Below, piece by piece: positions 1-5,254 of a stretch of DNA of 8,966 nucleotides. The DNA is from Clostridiales bacterium (GTDB lineage: Bacteria > Bacillota > Clostridia > Lachnospirales > Lachnospiraceae). The position numbers and the translations under genes were made by a program. Each line of letters starts with the position of its first letter. The stretch's first letter is position 1. The notes under the pieces are model-generated. The model did no database searches. It was not told where the DNA came from and worked only from the letters and a program-made list of their open reading frames with translations. The stretch lies in assembly GCA_015655565.1 (NCBI GenBank), contig JAATEU010000026.1, positions 1 through 8,966 of the forward strand, in the 5' to 3' direction.

Positions 1-272
1 ACAAAAATTTTCCCGTCACCATTCCTGCCCTCCCCAACCTTTGCAGCTTTCACAATAATATCAATAACTTCATCCGTTACATTATCCGGAACTGCGGTAT
101 AAATATTATCTTTCGGAATTCCGTCATAATAAACGGCACCTGATTTTAAGCCACGCTGCCTGCCTCTTCCCAGTACATCCATTTTAGTGGCGGGAAGATA
201 TCCCTGGTTTTTCAACGCAGACAATACTTCCGGTGACTTTTCCGTACGGACAATTGCGTGTATCATCTTCAT
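1..272 (-). CDS. P-II family nitrogen regulator, NifI1-like (3' end outside window)
   Basis: This is a PII signal protein. The family forms trimers that sense 2-oxoglutarate, ATP and ADP, and it controls ammonium transport, glutamine synthetase or nitrogenase by direct contact. Ninety codons are visible of the roughly 105-115 usual for the family, and the rest lies beyond base 1. The N-terminus MKMIHAIVR is the first beta strand. Residues 30-53 (TKMDVLGRGRQRG, then VYYDGIP) form the base and body of the T-loop. NGDGKIF at residues 84-90 is the conserved B-loop signature. The short T-loop and the TKMDVxGRG wording resemble NifI1 of clostridia and archaea more than enterobacterial GlnB, but no nif gene is visible. 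The start at 272 is supported by AGGAGG (286-281) with 8-nt spacing. The family call is firm; the NifI1 subtype is an inference. Confidence 0.93.
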   Translation of the reverse strand, partial: MKMIHAIVRTEKSPEVLSALKNQGYLPATKMDVLGRGRQRGLKSGAVYYDGIPKDNIYTAVPDNVTDEVIDIIVKAAKVGEGRNGDGKIF

Positions 273-304
273 AATGCATTCCTCCTGTCAAACAATTCTT
301 AGAT

Positions 305-343
305 AAACAAAAAAGCAAGGGAGTTTTCAAAGTTCCCTTGCTT
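305..343 (-). terminator. Intrinsic-terminator-like hairpin in the PII leader
   Basis: Read on the minus strand, a perfect 10-bp stem (343-334 with 322-313, AAGCAAGGGA type) is extended inward by G-U and A-U pairs to a 3-nt loop. It is followed by TTTTTTGTTT (314-305). It may end transcripts of the transpeptidase gene upstream (stop at 472), or act as an attenuator for the PII gene, since it starts at about +1 of the predicted PII transcript. The plus-strand side has no T-run, so it works in one direction. Confidence 0.75.
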
Positions 344-350
344 GCGATAA

Positions 351-378
351 AGTATAGCACATAAAAGTATGAAGTCAA
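351..378 (-). promoter_or_regulatory. Sigma-A promoter of the PII gene
   Basis: On the minus strand there is TTGACT (378-373), a 16-nt spacer, then TATACT (356-351). The -10 box is preceded by TG one base away (359-358), an extended -10. This is a strong vegetative promoter. Transcription would start near 345-343, exactly where the hairpin at 343-313 begins, about 70 nt before the PII start codon. Confidence 0.75.
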
Positions 379-471
379 TGAATTATTTAATTTTTATAGT
401 ATCACAACAAATGTCACAAAAAATGAGGGGTCCGATTTGTGTACTGTTCACAAAAACAATAGAATGCCAGC

Positions 472-1968
472 TTACCTGTCAGCAGTTGTTTCTATAGTAT
501 TTTCCTTCTCTTCTTTATCAATACTTTCTGTCCCTTCCAGTTCATATACTACAACCGCTACTCCCCTGCTGATATTTTCAAACATTTTTTTTGCTGCAGC
601 CGGAGGCATGTTAATACAGCCGTGAGATCCGCCTTTTTTATAGAGATCCTTACCAAATTCCTTGCGCCAGGGCGCATCGTGGAAACCGATATTGCTATTA
701 AAGGGCATCCAGTATTTTACCGGGGTCGAATAATCTTCTCCGGTCAGGGTGGCATCATTTTCCTTATATTGAACAGGATAAGTACCTGTAGGAGTCCCCC
801 AACCTTTAGAAAGATTGCCGGACACAAAGTCCGCTTCCACAATAAGTTCACCTTCTTTATAGAAAAACAGATGCTGCGCCGTTAAATTTACTTCTACGTA
901 GGTATTTCCTATATCGTCCTGCCCATATTGCTGTGCCGTCTGATAATAGGCAGGCTCCCGTACCAGCTGTTCCCCGTTAAGAATTAATTCCGTAATCTCA
1001 GACACTTCCTTTATTCTGTTTAGCCACCAGCCATAGTCACCGCCTTTAATTTGCAATACCTTTTCGTAAGAAGTCTGGAAAGTACGGACCCTTCCAAAAG
1101 AATTATACGTCTTTCCTATGTAATCTACATACTCTTTCACGCCGTCCGCATTTAAATTCACCGTATAATCGTCATCAACAGAAAGCCATTTACTAATCCG
1201 GCTGCCATCTAAAATTTCAGTATCATCCCCAAATTCATAGGTAATCTTAGTACCTGCTATTTTATTCATTTCCTCCAATGCTTCAATTAATTCAGGAGAT
1301 TGTGAATTAATCTCCGGTTCTTCATAACATCCTTCTTCCTCCAAGGATAAGGAAGGCACTAAAGATACAACTGATTTTTTAATTGTTTCATACAGTTTGT
1401 CTTCGTTTACCTTTGCTCCGGGGGTTTCCGGCACTATCTCGTAGCCATTATTGCTATATTCTGAAATATGGGCATTTTCAGGTTCCGCAATATTTGCTTC
1501 ATCAAAATATTTTAGTTCAGCAAAATATTTTTTCAGCAAAGACTCATCATATTCAAGCATGGTATTTATTTTCAATTCATGGGACTTAAATAAAGAGAGC
1601 GGCCATGCAAAACTATTTTGAGCAGCTAACAGATCCTTTATATTTCCGTCAAAAACAGTGTGTAAACCAATATCTTCACCATAAATCGAATCCGATACGT
1701 CATTTCTCCCTTCCAATACTATAAAATAAGATTTCGTCTGCGCAGTAATAGCCTCTTCCGCTTGATTCTCCGTCATATTTGATGCACTTACACCATTGAT
1801 AACCGTGTTACTGTAAAAATGGTTATTATAATAAAAGGAAAAGAATAAATATAGAATAAGTAAAGGCGATAATACCCCTACACCTACATAAAGCAATCGT
1901 TTCATCACTTTATTTTTCTTATTTTTACTCACCATTTTACTTTTATTATTTAGTATTTTCTCAGCCAT
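472..1968 (-). CDS. Membrane-anchored L,D-transpeptidase (PG_binding_4 + YkuD)
   Basis: This enzyme is predicted to form 3-3 cross-links in peptidoglycan, or attach other groups to it, through a catalytic cysteine outside the membrane. The 498-residue protein has a lysine-rich cytoplasmic head (1-24), one uncleaved membrane anchor (about 25-45), then a long extracytoplasmic region of the PG_binding_4 type (about 60-340). The YkuD catalytic domain is at about 357-480. Its active-site signature is visible: His430 in GFHDAPW and SHGCIN at 448-453, with Cys451 as nucleophile. A charged tail follows (about 480-498). All key residues are present and the length is normal for clostridial members. The ATG at 1968 follows AGAAGG at a good distance. 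The gene appears monocistronic, with a candidate promoter at 2036-2028 and the terminator-like hairpin at 343-305 downstream. Confidence 0.95.
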   Translation of the reverse strand: MAEKILNNKSKMVSKNKKNKVMKRLLYVGVGVLSPLLILYLFFSFYYNNHFYSNTVINGVSASNMTENQAEEAITAQTKSYFIVLEGRNDVSDSIYGEDIGLHTVFDGNIKDLLAAQNSFAWPLSLFKSHELKINTMLEYDESLLKKYFAELKYFDEANIAEPENAHISEYSNNGYEIVPETPGAKVNEDKLYETIKKSVVSLVPSLSLEEEGCYEEPEINSQSPELIEALEEMNKIAGTKITYEFGDDTEILDGSRISKWLSVDDDYTVNLNADGVKEYVDYIGKTYNSFGRVRTFQTSYEKVLQIKGGDYGWWLNRIKEVSEITELILNGEQLVREPAYYQTAQQYGQDDIGNTYVEVNLTAQHLFFYKEGELIVEADFVSGNLSKGWGTPTGTYPVQYKENDATLTGEDYSTPVKYWMPFNSNIGFHDAPWRKEFGKDLYKKGGSHGCINMPPAAAKKMFENISRGVAVVVYELEGTESIDKEEKENTIETTADR

Positions 1969-2027
1969 ATTACACCTTCTTTAATTTTAAATTATTTATT
2001 TTTTTATTAAGATAAATCTCTAATATG

Positions 2028-2036
2028 ATTGTAACA
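2028..2036 (-). promoter_or_regulatory. Possible extended -10 promoter of the transpeptidase gene
   Basis: On the minus strand, TGTTACAAT (2036-2028) fits an extended -10 element (TG, one base, TACAAT). No good -35 box lies 16-18 nt upstream. It would give a leader of about 50 nt before the ATG at 1968. Confidence 0.35.
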
Positions 2037-2211
2037 CAAAAAAGTGTTTATTTTTAGGCTTTTTAATTAAGATTTCTTTAAATCATTATTACATAAAGTT
2101 ACAAGTCATTATATTTCTCCATATATATACAAATAAATTCTGATAGGGGAAAAAGGAGTATTTGAAATTTCCAGCATTAATTATGAAATTTGATAAATTG
2201 GAAATCGGCCC

Positions 2212-2239
2212 GTGAGTTCGAATCTAACTGCTTCCACCA
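2212..2239 (+). other. 3' end of a tRNA gene (T-arm, acceptor strand, CCA), body missing
   Basis: The sequence reads as a T-stem strand GTGAG, the 7-nt loop TTCGAAT (2217-2223), the return strand CTAAC with one mismatch, seven acceptor bases TGCTTCC (2229-2235), discriminator A and an encoded CCA (2237-2239). A matching 5' acceptor strand (GGAAGCA) and D- and anticodon arms are absent in the 100 bases upstream, so this is not a working tRNA. A tRNA-type terminator follows. Fragments like this are typically left where elements integrate into tRNA 3' ends. The tRNA identity cannot be settled. Confidence 0.6.
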
Positions 2240-2252
2240 CAGTTATCAGGGT

Positions 2253-2279
2253 AAAAAAGATGCTGAACAGATCTTTTTT
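2253..2279 (+). terminator. Intrinsic terminator after the tRNA fragment
   Basis: The arms AAAAAAGAT (2253-2261) and ATCTTTTTT (2271-2279) are exactly complementary. The stem continues past a bulged G with CT/AG around a GAAC loop. An A-run in front and a T-run behind allow it to work on both strands. It sits 14 nt after the CCA, where a tRNA terminator is expected. Confidence 0.65.
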
Positions 2280-2293
2280 ATTCTGATTTTTTA

Positions 2294-2302
2294 TGCTATG
2301 AT
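2294..2302 (+). promoter_or_regulatory. Possible extended -10 promoter of the CPBP pseudogene
   Basis: TGCTATGAT is a TG-n-TATGAT extended -10 element 31 nt before the ATG at 2334. The matching -35 position falls in the T-run of the preceding terminator and is poor. Confidence 0.4.
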
Positions 2303-2333
2303 GGACAAAAGCTTATTTATATTAGAGGTGTTT

Positions 2334-2873
2334 ATGCAATCGGAAGGCACTGTAAAAAAATCATTATCTCATTTGATTATTGCATTTATTGCTTTGTTTG
2401 TGTTTCAACAGATAGCCAGTAAAACCGGACATGGGATTGCTCAGTTATTTGATTTCAGCAAAATAGATGCCGATGATACCTTTGCTTATATTTCCGTTCA
2501 TCATATCATTCAGATACTGATTGCGGGGATTGCAATCTTTGTCGCGCATAAAGTGGCACAACTTGATTTTGGTTTAAGGGGGAAATTTTCAAAGGCCGGC
2601 ATAAAATACATTTCCATATTTGCAGGCGTATTCCTGGTCTATGTTTTAAGCTCCTATTTCATTGGGTATCACATCGGCTCCATTATACCATACGATTATC
2701 CGTTGACCGCAACGAATGTTTGCGGTACGCTCGGTTTTCAATTATTCCTGTCCGGTCATCAGAGGAGCTTTTGTTCAGAGCATTGCCGATCACCAGAAAT
2801 TTGTTTATTTAATTTCGGTATAGTTGCCTCCAAAACCGATATACTATTAGCATTAAGTATGAAAATGACTTAA
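2334..2873 (+). pseudogene. CPBP-family intramembrane metalloprotease, frameshifted and truncated
   Basis: CPBP (Abi/Rce1-type) proteins are multi-spanning membrane proteases that cleave inside the bilayer using an EExxxR motif and later histidines. Some confer bacteriocin self-immunity. From the ATG at 2334 (AGAGG 5 nt upstream) 141 residues read cleanly, with membrane segments at about 12-27, 52-71 and 91-110, ending in GFQLFLSG. The frame then loses the family sequence. One frame over, from about 2756, it resumes as SSEELLFRALPIT, which is the catalytic EExxxR motif, and stops at 2810-2812. Restoring one base between 2756 and 2757 would give the expected SGTSEELLFR. The later catalytic histidine helices are not recognisable, and the original frame runs on as unrelated residues to 2873. 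This is a decayed gene unless the base loss is a sequencing error, and even then the early stop remains. Confidence 0.8.
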
Positions 2874-2909
2874 TTTCATCAGGTTTTTATAGTTTAAAAT
2901 TAAAACTTC

Positions 2910-2938
2910 TTGATTTAAAAGAATTTTTATAGTATGAT
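2910..2938 (+). promoter_or_regulatory. Sigma-A promoter of the AAA_14 ATPase gene
   Basis: TTGATT (2910-2915), a spacer of exactly 17 nt, then TATGAT (2933-2938). Transcription should begin near 2945, giving a leader of only about 12 nt whose first bases are the ribosome binding site GAGGTG (2945-2950). Confidence 0.7.
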
Positions 2939-2956
2939 ATCCGTGAGGTGATTGAA

Positions 2957-4141
2957 ATGGTTCTAAGACAACAGTATCTTGAAAAACTGAAAAAAATGAA
3001 AGATAAACAGATTATCAAGGTTGTAACAGGCGTTCGCCGCTGTGGGAAGTCTACGCTTCTCATGCAATTTCGTGATTACCTGAATGAAATTGGTGTTGAC
3101 AGCATTCAAATCATTTCCATTAACTTTGAAGATGTGGCATATGAACATCTGCTTGATTACAAAGTCTTATACGCTTATGTTACGGAACGGCTTATTCAGG
3201 GAAAAATGACTTACGTATTTCTGGATGAAGTTCAGGAAGTTTCGAACTTTCAAAAGGCTGTAGACTCACTTTTCATAAAAGAAAATGTTGATGTATATAT
3301 TACGGGATCCAAGGCAAATATGCTGTCAGGAGAACTTGCAACCCTGCTTTCCGGCAGATATATCGAAATTCAAATGCTTCCGCTTTCTTTTGCAGAGTAC
3401 TATGAACTTGCAGGCGGTGACCGCAGAGATGCATGGAATGCATATTTCCGCAATGGTGGGTTTCCCTATGCTGCACAAATCACAGATGATGATATCCGCA
3501 AGGACTATTTGTCCGGCATATATAATACGGTTCTGCTAAAGGATATTGTTGCACGAAAAAAAGTTCAGGATGTTTCACTTTTGGAAAGTGTGATAAAATT
3601 TCTGTTCTATAATGTCGGAAATATTGTTTCCTCTAAGAAAATTGCGGACAGCCTTACCTCTTTTGGAAGAAAAACCACATCAATTACTGTGGAGAACTAT
3701 ATCAAAAACCTGATGGAATCTTTCGTTCTATATAAAGCAGGCCGCTATGATGTGAAGGGCAAACAGCACTTGAAGTCGCTGGAAAAATATTATCTTGTGG
3801 ATGTAGGGCTTCGCAGACTGCTGGTCGGTGATAAAAATACCGACATCGGTCATATGCTGGAAAATATTGTATACCTGGAACTGATCCGCAGGGGATATAC
3901 TGTAAACATCGGCAAGGTTGGAGACCTGGAAATTGATTTTATTGCAGAATCAGGCGGTGATAAAATTTATTATCAGGTCGCTGCAAGTGTTCTTGATCCT
4001 ACGACTTTTTCAAGAGAGATTGCTCCTCTCCTGAAGATAAACGACCACTATCCTAAATTTATAATCTCTATGGATGAGGTTCCTATGAATGAAGACGGTA
4101 TTAAGCAGATAAATATCATTGATTTTCTGAAAAAAACATAA
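2957..4141 (+). CDS. AAA_14 / DUF4143 ATP-binding protein
   Basis: This is a cytoplasmic P-loop ATPase of the AAA_14 plus DUF4143 family, common and often multicopy in anaerobes. Its cellular role is largely unknown. The 394 residues show Walker A GVRRCGKS (25-32, Lys31), Walker B VFLDEV (87-92), a sensor-like ITGSKANML (115-123) and the family's SGR and GGFP motifs (132-134, 167-170). DUF4143 fills about 195-345 and ends in a restriction-endonuclease-like fold: Glu308, EIDFIA (325-330) and YYQVA (338-342). There Gln takes the place of the usual catalytic Lys. The start at 2957 is chosen because GAGGTG (2945-2950) is spaced for it; the GTG at 2948 lies inside that site. It has its own promoter, no co-directional partner in an operon, and normal length. 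Confidence 0.93.
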   Translation: MVLRQQYLEKLKKMKDKQIIKVVTGVRRCGKSTLLMQFRDYLNEIGVDSIQIISINFEDVAYEHLLDYKVLYAYVTERLIQGKMTYVFLDEVQEVSNFQKAVDSLFIKENVDVYITGSKANMLSGELATLLSGRYIEIQMLPLSFAEYYELAGGDRRDAWNAYFRNGGFPYAAQITDDDIRKDYLSGIYNTVLLKDIVARKKVQDVSLLESVIKFLFYNVGNIVSSKKIADSLTSFGRKTTSITVENYIKNLMESFVLYKAGRYDVKGKQHLKSLEKYYLVDVGLRRLLVGDKNTDIGHMLENIVYLELIRRGYTVNIGKVGDLEIDFIAESGGDKIYYQVAASVLDPTTFSREIAPLLKINDHYPKFIISMDEVPMNEDGIKQINIIDFLKKT

Positions 4142-4252
4142 AACAAAAATAAGACTGAGTTTATCCCCTTCATGGTTTTAACTATAAATCATTATTTCTT
4201 TATAAGAAATGCTATGCATCTATTTTGACCTAATGATACAGAATTTTTATCG

Positions 4253-4286
4253 AAAGAAGTCTATTGCTGTAGCAGTTGGCTTCTTT
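4253..4286 (+). terminator. Long hairpin after the ATPase gene, overlapping the GNAT -35 box
   Basis: The bases from 4253 to 4268 can pair with 4271 to 4286 (AAAGAAG...CTTCTTT outside, TGCT/AGCA inside, 2-nt loop), with one mismatch and two G-T pairs. The right arm ends in TTCTTT and runs into TTTAT after GCA, so termination is plausible but the T-run is weak. The right arm covers the -35 box of the next promoter, so it could also be an operator. Confidence 0.45.
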
Positions 4287-4304
4287 GCATTTATATGGTA
4301 GAAT
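4276..4304 (+). promoter_or_regulatory. Sigma-A promoter of the GNAT acetyltransferase gene
   Basis: TTGGCT (4276-4281), 17-nt spacer, TAGAAT (4299-4304). The predicted start near 4311 gives a leader of about 40 nt carrying GGAGG at 4337-4341. Confidence 0.6.
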
Positions 4305-4350
4305 ATACATGTTTCTTTTGATTATTTACTATTTACGGAGGTACAGCAAA

Positions 4351-4908
4351 ATGAATCACTTGGGAACAAAAACGCTCGAAACCGAACGGCTTATATTGCG
4401 TCGTTTTATAATTAACGATGCACAGGATATGTTTAATAATTGGGCCAGCGATAGTGAAGTCACAAAATATCTTACGTGGCTTGCCCATAAAAATATTGAA
4501 GTTTCAAAGAGATACATCGAATCTCTGATTAACGGCTATTCTCAGCCAAGTACGTATAATTGGGGAATCGAATTAAAAGAGTTCGGACAAGTTATTGGAT
4601 CTATTGGAGTAGTTTGTTATAATGATAATGTCGAGTATGTTCACATTGGTTACTGCATAGGAAGGCAATGGTGGAATAAGGGTATAACATCGGAAGCATT
4701 TTCTGCTGTAATAAAATACTTAATGGATGAGGTGAAAGTTAACCGTATTGAATCTCGGCATGATCCACGAAACCCTTATTCAGGAAAAGTAATGGAAAAA
4801 TGCGGTCTTAAATATGAAGGTACATTAAAAGAATCAGATATAAACAATCAGGGAATATGCGACGCATCTTGGTATGCTTTGCTTCGAAAAGATTACTGTT
4901 CCGAATGA
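4351..4908 (+). CDS. GNAT family N-acetyltransferase (RimJ/RimL type)
   Basis: This protein moves an acetyl group from acetyl-CoA to an amine, either a protein N-terminus or a small molecule; the substrate cannot be told from sequence. The 185-residue length is typical of the Acetyltransf_3 group. The opening LETERLILRRF (9-19) is the hallmark first strand. IGYCIGRQWWNKGITSEA (99-116) is motif A, with the acetyl-CoA pyrophosphate loop at RQWWNKG. NPYSGKVMEKCGLKYEG (141-157) is motif B. The start at 4351 has GGAGG at a 9-nt spacing. Upstream in-frame ATGs lie in or next to the promoter and are rejected. The gene stands alone between the ATPase gene and the convergent ABC operon. Relatives include ribosomal-protein and antibiotic acetyltransferases, so resistance is possible but not shown. 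Confidence 0.92.
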   Translation: MNHLGTKTLETERLILRRFIINDAQDMFNNWASDSEVTKYLTWLAHKNIEVSKRYIESLINGYSQPSTYNWGIELKEFGQVIGSIGVVCYNDNVEYVHIGYCIGRQWWNKGITSEAFSAVIKYLMDEVKVNRIESRHDPRNPYSGKVMEKCGLKYEGTLKESDINNQGICDASWYALLRKDYCSE

Positions 4909-5102
4909 GCATAAAGCGAATTGTTCTTTGGAGAGAATATGGTTCTTTTCTGTATTCACATCTATAAGAAAAACTGTTCTTAATTGTACATAAGATTATA
5001 ATCAGAAAACTACACGAGGTAATGCACGAAACCACATAAAGTTAAAATTTGTTTATGTAGTAATTCTATGACCAATTCATTGTGTCACCCTCCACACCTT
5101 AA
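4909..5102. other. Spacer between convergent genes, no gene seen
   Basis: This stretch is AT-rich. It contains weak dyads that might end GNAT transcription (TTTTCT 4946-4951 with AGAAAA 4967-4972; ACATAAA 5034-5040 with TTTATGT 5052-5058), neither with a good T-run. On the minus strand a well-formed GGAGGG (5093-5088) precedes an ATG (5080-5078) that opens only four codons (MNWS) before TAG at 5068-5066. This looks like the start of a lost gene. Confidence 0.45.
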
Positions 5103-5216
5103 CTAAAAAAGTGCTTTAATTGTTGGATGCCTTCCCGATTTTACAAAGGCAAGTATGTTTTCCGGGAGCATCCAATCCTCGGCAAAGTGCCGCAGCGGAC
5201 AATTCTTCACTGACAT
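5103..5216 (-). CDS. Small ORF or gene remnant of unknown function (37 aa)
   Basis: Thirty-eight nt after the ABC operon stop, the minus strand carries an ATG (5216-5214) preceded by AAAGGA at about 4 nt, and then 37 codons to TAG at 5105-5103. The product begins MSVKNCPLRHFAEDWMLPEN and ends KSGRHPTIKALF. Its composition looks like a folded protein fragment: tryptophan, spaced hydrophobics and no low complexity. A TAA stop directly before the ATG excludes in-frame extension. It is not recognised. It could be a real third gene of the operon, or the stump of a longer gene whose remainder was lost. A 13-bp hairpin and a shorter one overlap the same bases, so the signal might instead belong to a structured 3' RNA. 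Confidence 0.35.
   Translation of the reverse strand: MSVKNCPLRHFAEDWMLPENILAFVKSGRHPTIKALF
5123..5192 (-). other. Two stable hairpins downstream of the ABC operon
   Basis: The first pairs TTGGATGC (5123-5130) with GCATCCAA (5168-5175) and TCCCG (5133-5137) with CGGGA (5163-5167), giving 13 bp around one 2-nt bulge and a 25-nt loop. The second pairs CGGCA (5180-5184) with TGCCG (5188-5192) around AAG. On the minus strand the large hairpin is followed 12 nt later by TTTTTT (5110-5105), so together they may form an imperfect operon terminator. Confidence 0.45.
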
Positions 5217-5254
5217 TTAGTCCTTTGCGAAACTCTGAAAATTTATTGAGACGG

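Larger units (their letters stand above)
1969..2333. other. AT-rich spacer with a tRNA remnant; no intact gene
   Basis: No convincing protein gene lies in this stretch between divergent genes. It holds the transpeptidase promoter, a promoter-like pair on the plus strand (TTACAA 2099-2104, 17-nt spacer, TATATA 2122-2127), an AAGGAG at 2153-2158 leading only to a 17-codon frame that stops at 2215, the tRNA 3' fragment (2212-2239), its terminator (2253-2279), and the start signals of the CPBP gene. The plus-strand promoter points at the tRNA fragment and may be the remains of a tRNA or gene promoter. Confidence 0.6.

Noticed and set aside
436..454. Dyad TTTGTG/CACAAA as terminator of the transpeptidase gene
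   Set aside because: The stem is only 6 bp and AT-rich, with no T-run on the minus strand after it. The hairpin at 343-305 is a far better terminator.
2162..2215. Short frame starting TTG after AAGGAG
   Set aside because: It has only 17 codons, the spacing to the start is too short, and it ends in the tRNA fragment.
2190..2333. N-terminal extension of the CPBP reading frame
   Set aside because: The extension runs through the tRNA fragment and the terminator and does not resemble CPBP proteins. The ATG at 2334 has its own ribosome binding site.
2948..2956. GTG start for the ATPase gene
   Set aside because: The GTG is part of the GAGGTG ribosome binding site that serves the ATG at 2957.
4276..4350. 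Upstream start for the acetyltransferase
   Set aside because: This stretch contains the promoter and leader. The family N-terminus begins just after the ATG at 4351.
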